Shown: positions 8,634 to 17,912, counted from the first letter of the stretch. The stretch: 64,000 nt of DNA from CAZTDU01 sp050248795 (GCA_050248795.1 JBFWRS010000011.1:31925-95924); one strand, 5' to 3'. Program-made: numbers and translations. Notes: generated by a model from the letters alone, not told the origin.

Positions 8634-9785
8634 CTAGAAGGACCTTGGCAGGCCGAGCACGTGCTCGGCGACGTAGGAAAGGATCAGGTTGGTGGAGATC
8701 GGCGCGACCAGATACAGCCGAGTTTCGCGGAATTTGCGCTCGACGTCGTACTCTGCAGCGAAACCGAAGCCGCCGTAGGTCTGCAGGCAGACGTTCGCCG
8801 CCTCCCACGAGGCTTTCGCGCAAAGGTGTTTCGCCATGTTGGCTTCGGCGCCGCAGTGCTGCTTCGCATCGAACAGCGCAGCGGCCTTGTAGCGCATCAG
8901 GTTCGCCGCCTCGACCTCCATGTAGGACTCGGCGATCGGGAACTGGATGCCCTGGTTCCTGCCGATCGGGCGATCGAACACCACGCGGTCCCTGGCATAG
9001 GCGGTGGCCTTGTCGATGAACCAGTAGCCGTCGCCGATGCACTCGGCGGCGATGAGGATGCGCTCGGCGTTCAGGCCGTCGAGGATGTAGCGGAAGCCCT
9101 TGCCTTCCTCGCCGATGAGGTTTTCCGCCGGGATCTCGAGGTTGTCGAGGAACACCTCGTTGGTCTCGTGGTTCACCATGTTGCGGATCGGGCGCATCTC
9201 CAGGCCCTTGCCCAGCGCCTCGCGCTTGTCGACGAGGAAGATCGACATGCCCTCGGACTTCTTCGCCACCTTGTCCAGCGGCGTGGTGCGCGCAAGCAGG
9301 ATCATCAGCTCCGAGTGCTGCAGACGCGATGTCCAGACTTTCTGCCCATTGACGACGTAGCGGTCGCCCTTCCTCACCGCGGTGGTCTTGATGCGCGTGG
9401 TGTCGGTGCCGGCAGTCGGCTCGGTGACGCCCATGGACTGCAGCCGCAGCTCGCCGCTGGCGATCTTCGGCAGGTACCTGCGCTTCTGCTCCTCCGAGCC
9501 GTGCCGCAGCAGCGTGTTCATGTTGTACATCTGGCCGTGGCAGCAGCCGGCATTGCCGCCTGTGCGAGTCACTTCCTCCATGATCACGGTGGCCTCGGTC
9601 AGCGATAGCCCCGAACCGCCATACGCCTCGGGGATCAGCGCGGCCATCCAGCCGGCTTTGGTCAGCGCGTCAACGAACGCCTCCGGATAGGCGCGTTCCT
9701 CGTCCACTTTCTGCCAGTAGGCCGAATCGAAAGTCGCGCACAGCGTGCGCACCGCGTCCCTGATTTCCTGATGATTGCTGTTCAT
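8634..9785 (-). CDS. Acyl-CoA dehydrogenase
   Basis: FAD enzyme that introduces an alpha-beta double bond in an acyl-CoA and passes electrons to ETF. The 383-residue length is typical. Visible motifs are SMGVTEPTAGTDTTR (FAD contact), YVVNGQKVWTSR, and the C-terminal QTYGGFGFAAEYDVERKFRETR. In the usual catalytic-base segment the helix reads GGFGFAAEYDVER, so substrate class is not assignable by eye. It lies 11 bp before ubiD-like and 3 bp after the enolase-superfamily gene, in one operon. Confidence 0.88.
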   Translation of the reverse strand: MNSNHQEIRDAVRTLCATFDSAYWQKVDEERAYPEAFVDALTKAGWMAALIPEAYGGSGLSLTEATVIMEEVTRTGGNAGCCHGQMYNMNTLLRHGSEEQKRRYLPKIASGELRLQSMGVTEPTAGTDTTRIKTTAVRKGDRYVVNGQKVWTSRLQHSELMILLARTTPLDKVAKKSEGMSIFLVDKREALGKGLEMRPIRNMVNHETNEVFLDNLEIPAENLIGEEGKGFRYILDGLNAERILIAAECIGDGYWFIDKATAYARDRVVFDRPIGRNQGIQFPIAESYMEVEAANLMRYKAAALFDAKQHCGAEANMAKHLCAKASWEAANVCLQTYGGFGFAAEYDVERKFRETRLYLVAPISTNLILSYVAEHVLGLPRSF

Positions 9786-9788
9786 GGA

Positions 9789-10943
9789 TCAAATATAGCC
9801 CGGGCCTTCGATGGCCGGGAACCTGGCGAGGAATGTTTCATCTACCTCCAGCCCGAGCCCCGGCTTGTCCAGCGGCCAGACCTTGCCGTCCTTGTCCACC
9901 GTGTACGGCGTGGACACCAGTTCGTCCCGGAAGCGGTTCCCTCTGGACACGTCGCCTTCGAAGTAGCCGCCGTTGTCTATTGCGGCGAGAAAGTGGATCG
10001 ACATCGCCTGGTTCAGGCCGGTCATCGAACTGTGCGGGTGTATCGGCAGCTTGTACGCGGACGCCATGGCGGCAATGCGCAGCGCCTCGGTGAGGCCGCC
10101 GGTCTTCGACAGGTCGGGTTGCAGGATGGTGATCGAGCCGTCCTCGATGACGCGGTTGAATTCATAGCGCGTGTAGTGGTTCTCGCCCGCTGCCAGCGGC
10201 GTGCGGCCGAACGACGCGGCGAGCGCGTAGCTGCGGTAGTCGTGCGCAGGAAAGGGCTCCTCAAGCCAGGCCACGTCCAGCTCGTCCATTCCTGGCATCG
10301 CCGCGCGCGCGTCGGCGACGCTGTAGCCGGTATTGGCGTCGGTGAGGATGACGAGATCGTCGCCATAGTGCCCGCGGACCGCGCGAATGCGCTCGAGGTC
10401 GCGCTTTGGCGTGTCGCCTACGCGCAGCTTGACCGCCTTGTAACCGAGCGCGAGGTTGCGATCGATCTCGGCGATCAGCTCTGGTGCCGGCTGGTAGCCG
10501 AGCGATACGCCGCCCGCGTATGCCGGCACGCCCTTGAACGCGCCGCCCAGCAGCCTGTAGAGCGGCATGCCGGCTGCCTTGCCGCGGATGTCCCACAGCG
10601 CGCAGTCGATCCCGCTCATGGCAAGGCAGGTGCCCGCGCCCATGCCGTGGCTGCCGAGCTGCATTTTGTAGATCCGCGCCCAGACCCCGACCACGTCCGC
10701 GGCGTCCATGCCGACGACCAGTTGCCTGAGCGTGGTGTCGATCAGCTTTGCCACCGCGGTATGCGCACGGCCGTGGTGGGATTCACCCCAGCCCACCAGC
10801 CCGCCGGCGGTGGTTACCTTGACGACGACCGCATCGCGCTTCACCGAGGTGCCGATGCCGAGCGTGACCCGGCTCGCCTCGGGCACCGGAAACGAGGTGG
10901 GATAGGCCTTGATGTCAACGATCTTGAGATCTGCGCTCGGCAT
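9789..10943 (-). CDS. Mandelate racemase/muconate lactonizing enzyme family protein
   Basis: Enolase-superfamily enzyme of 384 residues that would abstract the alpha-proton of a carboxylate substrate (racemase, dehydratase or cycloisomerase). The metal ligands are seen as D202 (ILTDANTGY), E228 (WLEEPF) and E254 (AAGENHYTRY). The usual KxK acid-base pair appears as K172-L-R174, and H302/H304 occur in LPIHPHSS. The Arg instead of the second Lys makes function prediction uncertain. The gene start overlaps the end of the upstream 2-hydroxyacid dehydrogenase gene by 29 bp. Confidence 0.88.
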   Translation of the reverse strand: MPSADLKIVDIKAYPTSFPVPEASRVTLGIGTSVKRDAVVVKVTTAGGLVGWGESHHGRAHTAVAKLIDTTLRQLVVGMDAADVVGVWARIYKMQLGSHGMGAGTCLAMSGIDCALWDIRGKAAGMPLYRLLGGAFKGVPAYAGGVSLGYQPAPELIAEIDRNLALGYKAVKLRVGDTPKRDLERIRAVRGHYGDDLVILTDANTGYSVADARAAMPGMDELDVAWLEEPFPAHDYRSYALAASFGRTPLAAGENHYTRYEFNRVIEDGSITILQPDLSKTGGLTEALRIAAMASAYKLPIHPHSSMTGLNQAMSIHFLAAIDNGGYFEGDVSRGNRFRDELVSTPYTVDKDGKVWPLDKPGLGLEVDETFLARFPAIEGPGYI

Positions 10944-11898
10944 GCCTGCTCCAGGAATCGGGGTTCACATAATTCGTTGGTCTGTCGCCTGCCAGCATGC
11001 GCAGCACCTCTGCCGCGACGAGCTGTCCGACGCGCCGCCGCGACTGGCGCGTGGCTCCCGCGAGGTGCGGGGTCAGGATGACGTTGTCGAGTTCCAGCAG
11101 CGGGTTGCCCGGCTCCAGCCGGTAGTGTTCGTATACATCCAGCATCGCGCCGGCGATCCTGCGCTGGCGCAGCGCCTGCACCAGCGCTGCCTCGTCGATC
11201 ACCGGACCGCGGCCGACGTTGACGAGGAAGGCACCGGGCTTCATCAGGGTGAGCGTGTTCGCGTTGATCATGTGCCGGGTCTCGCGCGTGAGCGGACAGG
11301 CGAGCACGACGAAGTCCGCGGCGCAAAGCAGTTCCTCGATCGCCGCGGCCTCCACACCCTCGGGCAGGGCATCCAGACGCCGCTGGTTGCCCAGCACGCG
11401 CATGCCGAAGCCGTCGCGGCAGATCCTCGCCACGCGGGTGCCGATGTGGCCGACGCCGACAATGCCGACAGTCATCCCGGATAGCTCCTGCGCCGGCGCG
11501 GACAGCAGTCGCGCGGCGTCGAAGGACTCGCGCCGCAGCGCTGCGCTGATGCCAACGATGTTCCGCGCCAGCATCAGCATTGCCATGACGCAGAACTCGG
11601 CAACCGGCTGGGCGTTGCCGCCTGGCACGTTCGACACCAGCACGCCATGCGCGTTCGCAGCAGCCATCGGCACGAGGTCGGTTCCGGTACCGTGAATCGC
11701 CACTACGCGGACGCGAGGGGCGATGTCGAACAGGTCGTCGGGGATGCGACTGCGGATCACCAGCGCGTCCACGTCCTTCGCCAGCCGCCGTACCGTGTCG
11801 GGTGCCGAGTCGGGCGCCTGGATGACTTCCGCGGACTGTGCCATCAGCGCGGCGCCGCTTTCGTCTATGGAATCGGTGATCAGGATGCGGTCGCGCAC
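10915..11898 (-). CDS. D-isomer-specific 2-hydroxyacid dehydrogenase
   Basis: NAD(P)-dependent oxidoreductase of 2-hydroxy/2-oxo acids, 327 residues from a GTG start chosen because RDRILITDSIDESG is the family-like N-terminus. It has the Rossmann motif VGIVGVGHIGTRVAR, the catalytic-site segments NVGRGPVIDEAAL and LTPHLAGAT (catalytic His). It is the first gene of the operon that continues with the enolase-superfamily enzyme, acyl-CoA dehydrogenase and UbiD-like decarboxylase. This combination suggests oxidation or racemisation of a hydroxy or branched acid before decarboxylation, an inference only. Confidence 0.87.
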   Translation of the reverse strand: MRDRILITDSIDESGAALMAQSAEVIQAPDSAPDTVRRLAKDVDALVIRSRIPDDLFDIAPRVRVVAIHGTGTDLVPMAAANAHGVLVSNVPGGNAQPVAEFCVMAMLMLARNIVGISAALRRESFDAARLLSAPAQELSGMTVGIVGVGHIGTRVARICRDGFGMRVLGNQRRLDALPEGVEAAAIEELLCAADFVVLACPLTRETRHMINANTLTLMKPGAFLVNVGRGPVIDEAALVQALRQRRIAGAMLDVYEHYRLEPGNPLLELDNVILTPHLAGATRQSRRRVGQLVAAEVLRMLAGDRPTNYVNPDSWSRHAERRSQDR

Positions 11899-11949
11899 GG
11901 GGAGGCGAGCATAGCAAATCGCATCCGCCACTGACGCGCAAGCCGGGAT

Positions 11950-11955
11950 TACAAT
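11950..11955 (+). promoter_or_regulatory. Possible -10 element of the cytochrome c gene
   Basis: TACAAT stands 34 nt before the preferred cytochrome ATG in the 91-bp divergent gap next to the 2-hydroxyacid dehydrogenase gene. No -35 hexamer at normal spacing is evident. Confidence 0.3.
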
Positions 11956-11989
11956 CGCGTCGCGCCGCATGCGCACGGAGATCGCCACC

Positions 11990-12385
11990 ATGCAAGCCAG
12001 AATGTTCGTCCTGCTGATCGGCCTCGGCGCTGGAACTGCGCTCGCCGGCGAGGGCAAGTCCGGGGAACAGGTCTACAAGGCGGTATGCACGGCCTGCCAT
12101 GCCACCGGCGTGGAGAAAGCGCCGAAGTTCGGCGACCGGAAGGCCTGGGCCCCGCTCATCAGGGAAGGCCAGCACGTGCTGACCGCGCATGCCTGGGTGG
12201 GCGTGCGCGGCATGCCGCCCAGGGGCGGCCAGCCCGACCTGTCGCTGGCGGAATTCGCCCGCGCCACCGCCTACATGGCGCGCGCAGCCGGTGGCAAATG
12301 GCAGGATCCGGACGCGAAGATGCTTGCCGGAATCCGGACCGAAGTACGCAAGCGAGAAGGCCGGAGCGGGTCCGGGAAGCCGTAG
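11990..12385 (+). CDS. Periplasmic c-type cytochrome (c5-like)
   Basis: Small electron carrier. The protein of about 131 residues has a signal peptide (MQARMFVLLIGLGAGTALA) followed by a single heme attachment motif CTACH and a probable axial Met in RGMPPRGG, the layout of class I cytochromes of the c5 family. The ATG at 11990 gives a normal signal peptide; an upstream in-frame ATG at 11969 is possible but adds charged residues. It stands divergently from the 2-hydroxyacid dehydrogenase operon and just before a solute-binding protein gene. Confidence 0.85.
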   Translation: MQARMFVLLIGLGAGTALAGEGKSGEQVYKAVCTACHATGVEKAPKFGDRKAWAPLIREGQHVLTAHAWVGVRGMPPRGGQPDLSLAEFARATAYMARAAGGKWQDPDAKMLAGIRTEVRKREGRSGSGKP

Positions 12386-12405
12386 CCACACTGATGAGGA
12401 GAGCC

Positions 12406-13149
12406 ATGACGAACCTGCTGCTGGCCGGCGTTCTGCTGTTGGCGATTGCTCCTGGCGCCAGGGCGCTGAATCTCTACACCGAGGACAATCCGCCGCTCAA
12501 CTTCATGCACGAGGGCAAGCTGATAGGCATCGCGCCCGGGCTGGTCGAGGAGATGGCCCGGCGGGCGCAGATCGAGGCCCGCGTCAGCGTCCTGCCTTGG
12601 AAGGACGCCTACGCACGGGCGCGAGACGGTGCCGATGCCTGCGTGTTCTCTACCGTGCGCACCAGCGAACGCTACGAGCTGTTCCAGTGGGTCGGTCCGC
12701 TGACGCGCAGCTTCTGGTCGGCTTTCGCGCTTCCGGATTTCCGCGGCCGGATCGCCACGGCAGGGGACCTGAAGAAGTACCGTATCGGCGTCGTCAATGA
12801 TGCTCGCGCCGACCACCTGCGCAAGAGCGGATTCCCCAGCATCGCGACCTTCGAGGCCGACCGCGACATCCCGGCCCGCCTCACGCTGGACGCCAGTAGC
12901 GCGGATAGCGTCGACCTGTGGATCACGCAGGGCTTCATGGCGCAGGCGATCGCCCGTCAGGCCGGTGTGCCCGCAGTGAAGGAGGTGTTCTCTTCGCTGA
13001 TGAGCCAGGACTATTTCATCGCGTGCGGCCGGAGGGTACCGGCGGAACAGGTGAAGGCCCTGTCCAGCGCGCTGGCGCAGATGCGCAAGGACGGCACCTA
13101 CCGGAGGATCTCCGGGGAATCCATCGACTACCTGCGCAAGCTTCGCTAG
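12406..13149 (+). CDS. Periplasmic solute-binding protein (SBP family 3)
   Basis: Secreted binding protein of 247 residues with signal peptide ending PGARA and mature start LNLYTEDNPPLNF, typical of bacterial extracellular solute-binding family 3 proteins. The ATG at 12406 has a good SD (gaggaga); an in-frame ATG at 12394 is less well placed. No ABC permease or ATPase gene is adjacent, so it may be an orphan binding or sensory protein. It is convergent with the CoA-transferase gene, overlapping it by 4 bp. Confidence 0.8.
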   Translation: MTNLLLAGVLLLAIAPGARALNLYTEDNPPLNFMHEGKLIGIAPGLVEEMARRAQIEARVSVLPWKDAYARARDGADACVFSTVRTSERYELFQWVGPLTRSFWSAFALPDFRGRIATAGDLKKYRIGVVNDARADHLRKSGFPSIATFEADRDIPARLTLDASSADSVDLWITQGFMAQAIARQAGVPAVKEVFSSLMSQDYFIACGRRVPAEQVKALSSALAQMRKDGTYRRISGESIDYLRKLR

Positions 13150-14366
13150 ATGATTCCAGCGGCCTTCAGTGCCGCGACATCGGCATCGCTCCTGCCGAGC
13201 AGGCCCTTGAGGACTTCGTCGTTATGCTGGCCCAGCAGCGGCGGAGGCAGCCGGTACTCGACCGGCGTCGCAGACAGCCGCATCGGACTCGCCACCAGCG
13301 CAGCGGTGCCCAGCGGGTGCGGCATGTCGACGCGCAGCTTCCTGTGCTGCACCTGGGGTTCGTCGAACACCTCCTTGATATTGTTGATCGGGCCGCAGGG
13401 CACCTTGGCCGCTTCCAGCAGGTCTATCCACTCGCGCTTCGTGCGCGTGCGCATGATGTCGGCGACGAGCGGGATCAGCGCCTTGCGGTTGACGATGCGC
13501 AGCGAATTGGTGCGAAAGCGCTCGTCCTGCGCCAGCTCCGGCCTGCCGGCCGCGGCGCAGAAGCTGTCGAACTGACGGTCGTTGCCCACCGCGAGGATGA
13601 TGTGGCTGTCCGCGGTGGCGAAGGCTTCGTAGGGCACCACCTGTGGATGCGAGTTGCCCCAGCGTCCCGGAATCTCGCCGGAGCAGAACCAGCTCACGAT
13701 CTGGTTGGCGTTGAAGGCTACCAGCGTGTCGAGCAGCGCGCAGTCTATGTACTGGCCTTCGCCGGTGCGATCGCGATGCGAGATGGCAGCCGTGATCGCC
13801 AGGCTGGCGTACATGCCGGTCATGATGTCGGTCACCGCGATGCCCACCCGCATCGGCCCGGCGCCGGGCTCGCCTTCCCGGGCGCCTGTGATCGACATCA
13901 GGCCTGCCATGCCCTGGAAGATGAAGTCGTAGCCGGGGCGCGGCGCCATCGGGCCATCCTGGCCGAAGCCGGTGACCGAGCAGTAGACCAGGCCCTTGTT
14001 CAGCTGGCGCAGGTCCTCCCAGCCGAGGCCGTAGCGCTTCAGCGTGCCGACCTTGTAGTTCTCGATCACCACGTCGCTCCTGGCGGCGATATCGCGCGCG
14101 ATCGCCTGGCCCTCGGCACTTGCGATGTCCAGCGTGATCGACTTCTTGTTGCGGTTGACCGACATGTAGTACGCGGCCTCGGCGGTGTCGGCGCCGCCAG
14201 CGTCCTTGAGGAACGGCGGTCCCCAGCCTCGCGTATCGTCGCCCTTGCCGGGACGCTCCACCTTGATCACCTCGGCGCCGAGATCGGCGAGGTTCTGCGC
14301 CGCCCAGGGCCCGGCGAGGACGCGGGACAGGTCGAGCACGCGGATATGGGACAGCGGACCTGCCAT
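13146..14366 (-). CDS. Class III (CaiB/BaiF) CoA-transferase
   Basis: Moves CoA between carboxylic acids by a covalent aspartyl mechanism. The 406-residue length and motifs LDLSRVLAGPWAAQNLADLGAEVIKVE, the segment GYDFIFQGMAGLM carrying the likely catalytic Asp, and SWFCSGEIPGRWGNSHP fit the family. It is the last gene in a minus-strand operon (class II aldolase-like, SDR, acyl-CoA dehydrogenase, this gene) and would activate the pathway acid as its CoA ester. Substrate unknown. Confidence 0.9.
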   Translation of the reverse strand: MAGPLSHIRVLDLSRVLAGPWAAQNLADLGAEVIKVERPGKGDDTRGWGPPFLKDAGGADTAEAAYYMSVNRNKKSITLDIASAEGQAIARDIAARSDVVIENYKVGTLKRYGLGWEDLRQLNKGLVYCSVTGFGQDGPMAPRPGYDFIFQGMAGLMSITGAREGEPGAGPMRVGIAVTDIMTGMYASLAITAAISHRDRTGEGQYIDCALLDTLVAFNANQIVSWFCSGEIPGRWGNSHPQVVPYEAFATADSHIILAVGNDRQFDSFCAAAGRPELAQDERFRTNSLRIVNRKALIPLVADIMRTRTKREWIDLLEAAKVPCGPINNIKEVFDEPQVQHRKLRVDMPHPLGTAALVASPMRLSATPVEYRLPPPLLGQHNDEVLKGLLGRSDADVAALKAAGII

Positions 14367-14368
14367 GG

Positions 14369-16102
14369 CTACTCCTGGAGTGCGAAGGATCTGATGAACT
14401 GCGCGGCTGCCTGCCGGTCGATCGGCGTCTCTGCCAGCAGCGACTCGGCAAGCCGGCCCTCAACCTCGCCGCGGGCCGGCCGCAGCGGATCGCGCGCACG
14501 CAGCTTGTGGTCGTGCAGCAGCGCCGCGAGCACCAGGCGCCTGGCGTCGCCATGCGCACCCAGGCGCTCGCCTTCGGAGGCGAGGATCGCGGTGGCGCAG
14601 GCGTAGTAGAGCGCGCTCGCCGCCTGGCGCGCATGGGCGTCGTCGCCCGCCGCGGCGACCTCGCGCGCGAACGCGGCCGCGCGCGCGACCGACTTGCGCA
14701 GCGCGCCCGCGGGTGCCATTTCCTCCAGCCGCGGCTGCAGCGCATCGAGCGCGTGCTCGCGGCGGATCGCGCGCATCGCGTCCAGCGCGACGATGTTCGA
14801 GGTGCCTTCCCAGATCGAGCCCAGGTGCGCGTCGCGCAGCAACCGGGCATCGGACCATTCCTCGATGTAGCCGATGCCGCCCCGCACCTCCATCGCGTCG
14901 CCGGTGGCGCGGCGCGCATCGCGGCAGGCGCGGAACTTCAGCAGCGGCGTCAGCAGGCGCACGCAGCGCCGCGATTCCTCGTCCCCGGCATCCGCGCGCG
15001 CAAGTTCAAGCGCCGTGTGCAGCATCACCGAGCGCGCGGCCTCGGCAGCCAGCATGATCTTCAGCAGCTGGCGCCGCATCAGCGGCAGCTCAACGAGTTG
15101 CCGGCCGAACGCCGCACGCCTGCGCGCAACGAACAGCGCCTCGGTCAGTGCGCGCCGCATCATGCCGGCTGCACGCATGCCATTGGACAGGCGGGAGGTA
15201 TTGATCATGTCCGCCATCTGCACGAAGCCGCGCTGCGGATCGCCGACCAGCCATGCCCGCGCGCCCTCGAGGCGGATTTCGCCGCTCGCCATGCCGCGCG
15301 TGCCAAGCTTGTTCTTCAGGCGCACGATGCGGTAGCTGTTCTGGCTGCCATCGGGCAGCAGGCGCGGCAGGAGGAACAGCGACAGCCCCTTGGTGCCTGC
15401 GGGAGCACCCTGCGGACGTGCCAGCACCAGCGCGACGCCAGCGTCCGCGTTCGAGCAGAACCACTTGTCGCCGCTCAAACGCCAGCACTCGCCGTCTGGT
15501 ACGGCGACCGTCGCGGTGGCGCCGACGTCAGATCCCGCGCCCTGCTCGGTCATGAACATGGCGCCCTGCGTCAGGGTGTCCATGTCCTGGGCGGTAAGGC
15601 CCGGAAGGTAGCGTGCGACCAGCGCGGCATCGCCGAACTTCGACAAGGTGCGCGCGGTGGCGTCGGTCATGGACAGCGGGCAGCAAACGCCGAACTCGGC
15701 CTGCACGTACAGGTAGGTCAGCGCGTACTTGGCGAGCGGCGGCAGCGGTTCCGGCCAATCCAGGACTCCGGCACGGTGCGACATCGCGGCAAGTCCATAC
15801 TCCGCGAAGGCGACTTCCTCGAGCCGCCGGTAGGAGGGGTGCTTGTCGATGCGCTGGCGGTCCTCGCCAGTGCGCTCGCGGTGGTGCAGCACAGGCGGGT
15901 TGCGGTCGGCGAGGGCCGCGTGCGCATCGAGTTCGCCACCCGCAAGCGCGCCGAGGCGATCCAGGTGCGGCGCGAGGTGCGCAAACAACCCGGGGCCCAG
16001 GTAGAGGGCCAGCAGGCCCGCGCAACCCGGGTCGGCGCGGTAGAGGTTCTGCCCGCGGCTGTCGGCGATGACGCCGGTGGCCGCCGCCTCGTGCGGTTTC
16101 AC
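14369..16102 (-). CDS. Acyl-CoA dehydrogenase family protein, AidB-like
   Basis: Large acyl-CoA dehydrogenase-fold flavoprotein of about 577 residues, longer than ordinary 380-residue enzymes. It has an N-terminal extension, MTEQGAGSDVGA (FAD segment), LSGDKWFCSN, and the C-terminal EVRGGIGYIEEWSDARLLRDAHLGSIWEGTSNI arrangement of AidB-like proteins. I choose the GTG at 16102, which overlaps the SDR stop as GTGA; a GTG 12 nt upstream is also possible. It is encoded between the SDR and CoA-transferase genes, and a catabolic rather than a DNA-repair role is inferred from that context. Confidence 0.85.
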   Translation of the reverse strand: MKPHEAAATGVIADSRGQNLYRADPGCAGLLALYLGPGLFAHLAPHLDRLGALAGGELDAHAALADRNPPVLHHRERTGEDRQRIDKHPSYRRLEEVAFAEYGLAAMSHRAGVLDWPEPLPPLAKYALTYLYVQAEFGVCCPLSMTDATARTLSKFGDAALVARYLPGLTAQDMDTLTQGAMFMTEQGAGSDVGATATVAVPDGECWRLSGDKWFCSNADAGVALVLARPQGAPAGTKGLSLFLLPRLLPDGSQNSYRIVRLKNKLGTRGMASGEIRLEGARAWLVGDPQRGFVQMADMINTSRLSNGMRAAGMMRRALTEALFVARRRAAFGRQLVELPLMRRQLLKIMLAAEAARSVMLHTALELARADAGDEESRRCVRLLTPLLKFRACRDARRATGDAMEVRGGIGYIEEWSDARLLRDAHLGSIWEGTSNIVALDAMRAIRREHALDALQPRLEEMAPAGALRKSVARAAAFAREVAAAGDDAHARQAASALYYACATAILASEGERLGAHGDARRLVLAALLHDHKLRARDPLRPARGEVEGRLAESLLAETPIDRQAAAQFIRSFALQE

Positions 16103-17004
16103 GCCGGATCCCACGAGAACACGTCCTGCGACCTGTCGAGCGGGTAGAAATGCGCACGCAGCGAGGGGATCGCATGTTCGGCGATGGTCTGCGGCGTCCA
16201 GCCCTCCGAGCGGTGCACCGAGCGCAGCGGCCGGCTCTGGCCCATGAGGAAGATCTCGTTCGCCCGCACGGCGAAGATCTGCCCGGTGACCTCGCTGGCG
16301 GCGTCACTGGCGAGGTAGACCGCCAGCGGCGCGATCTTCGCCGTCTGCATCGACTTCAGCTTCTCGACCCGTGCCTGCTGGTCCGGTGTTTCCGCCGGGA
16401 TGGTGCCGATCATGCGGCTCCACGCGAATGGCGAGATGCAGTTCGACCGCACCTTGTACCTGGCCATGTCGAGCGCGATGGACTTCGACAGGCCGGTGAT
16501 GCCGAGCTTTGCCGCGGCATAGTTGGCCTGCCCAAGGTTGCCGACCAGGCCGGAGGTGGAGGTCATGTTGACGTAGCTGCCGGACTGCTGGCTCTTGAAG
16601 TAGGGCGCAGCCGCGCGGGCGACGTAGAACGAGCCGTTCAGGTGCACGTCGATGACCGCCTTCCATTCCTCGACGGACATGTTGAAGAAGAAGCGGTCGC
16701 GCAGGATGCCAGCGTTGTTGACCACGCAGTCGATGCGGCCGTAGGCGTCGATCGCCGCCTTGACGATGCGGTTCGCCGACTCCCATTCCGCGACGCTGTC
16801 CGCGTTAGCGACTGCCTTGCCGCCGGCAGCCACGATCTCATCCACCACCTTCTGCGCGGGGCCTGCGTTGCGCCCTTCGCCCGAAACCGAGGTGCCGATG
16901 TCGTTGACGACCACGCTCGCGCCCTGTTCCGCCATCGCGAGCGCGAAATCGCGGCCGATGCCGCCGCCCGCACCCGTGACGACGACGACCTTGCCACCGA
17001 GCAT
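16099..17004 (-). CDS. SDR-family oxidoreductase, MFE-2-like hydroxyacyl-CoA dehydrogenase
   Basis: NAD(P)-dependent short-chain dehydrogenase of about 301 residues. The Rossmann motif TGAGGGIGRDFAL with following VVVNDIG, NNAGILRDRFF and the active-site YAAAK motif resemble the dehydrogenase part of MFE-2-type proteins that oxidise (R)-3-hydroxyacyl-CoA. The C-terminal extension after about residue 230 (SQSRPLRSVHRSEGW and beyond) is also usual there. ATG 17004 is used; GTG 17010, two codons earlier, is an alternative. It overlaps the following acyl-CoA dehydrogenase gene by 4 bp. Confidence 0.87.
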   Translation of the reverse strand: MLGGKVVVVTGAGGGIGRDFALAMAEQGASVVVNDIGTSVSGEGRNAGPAQKVVDEIVAAGGKAVANADSVAEWESANRIVKAAIDAYGRIDCVVNNAGILRDRFFFNMSVEEWKAVIDVHLNGSFYVARAAAPYFKSQQSGSYVNMTSTSGLVGNLGQANYAAAKLGITGLSKSIALDMARYKVRSNCISPFAWSRMIGTIPAETPDQQARVEKLKSMQTAKIAPLAVYLASDAASEVTGQIFAVRANEIFLMGQSRPLRSVHRSEGWTPQTIAEHAIPSLRAHFYPLDRSQDVFSWDPA

Positions 17005-17012
17005 GCCCACGG

Positions 17013-17792
17013 CTATTCCCGGAACGAAGGATCGCGGCGATCGAGCATGCGCAGCAGTGCCGGCCATTCGAGCTCGGTGATCTTGCGGCGCTGGCCGGGC
17101 ATGTAGCGCTGGTTGGTGACGCCGATGACGTCCGCGCCCGGAACCAGCAGCTCGGTGTTGCAGGCCATCGCCTGCAACTGGGCCTGGCAGGCCCTCTCCA
17201 GCCAGTGCATGGTGACGAACGCCTCGCATACCGTGCCGCCGGCAGTGAGCAGGCCGTGGTTGCGCAGGACCATCGCCGCGCTCGCGCCGAGGTCGCGCAC
17301 CAGTCGCTTCTGCTCGCCCAGGTCGACTGCCGGTCCTTCGTAGTCGTGGTAGGCGAGGCTGCCGAAGAACATCGCGTTCTGCGTCAGCGGCAGCAGGCCG
17401 CATTTCAGCGCCGACACCGCCATGCCGGCCGGGGAATGCGTGTGGATCACGCAACTTACGTCCGTGCGCGCGCGATGGATCGCGCTGTGGATGACGAAGC
17501 CGGCGAGGTTGACACCCAGGCCGGTGCCGGAGTCCTGCACCACCTTGCCGTCGAAGTCGATCTTGACGAGGCTGGACGCGGTGATCTCCTCGTAAGCGTA
17601 GCCATAGGGGTTGATGAGGAAATGGCCTTCCTCGCCGGGGACGCGCGCGGACACGTGGTTGTAGATCAGGTCGTTCATGCCGAACAGCGCGATCAGCCGG
17701 TAGCAGGCCGCACAGTCGATGCGTGCCTGCCATTCTTCGGCGCTGACCTTGCCGCGCATGGACGGAATGCGGACTTGGGATAGGTCGCTCAT
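17013..17792 (-). CDS. Class II aldolase/adducin-domain protein
   Basis: Zinc-dependent aldolase-fold protein of 259 residues. Segments FGMNDLIYNHVSARVPG, IHTHSPAGMAVSAL (metal-binding His pair) and LRNHGLLTAGGT (third His) are classical for the family, which includes fuculose-phosphate aldolases and decarboxylases. Acting with CoA-transferase, acyl-CoA dehydrogenase and SDR partners suggests a lyase or decarboxylase step in an unknown degradation route. It is the first gene of that minus-strand operon and divergent from the Crp/Fnr-type regulator, which could be its regulator. Confidence 0.88.
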   Translation of the reverse strand: MSDLSQVRIPSMRGKVSAEEWQARIDCAACYRLIALFGMNDLIYNHVSARVPGEEGHFLINPYGYAYEEITASSLVKIDFDGKVVQDSGTGLGVNLAGFVIHSAIHRARTDVSCVIHTHSPAGMAVSALKCGLLPLTQNAMFFGSLAYHDYEGPAVDLGEQKRLVRDLGASAAMVLRNHGLLTAGGTVCEAFVTMHWLERACQAQLQAMACNTELLVPGADVIGVTNQRYMPGQRRKITELEWPALLRMLDRRDPSFRE

Positions 17793-17912
17793 CGGGGCTC
17801 CTCGTCGGTTGGCGGATTATTGCAGATAGAATCCTCGACCCATGGGGGAGCTAGCCGAAATCGACGAGTTGCGATGCCCCGGACGGCGCCGGCATCCCGG
17901 GGGAGCGGGCAG

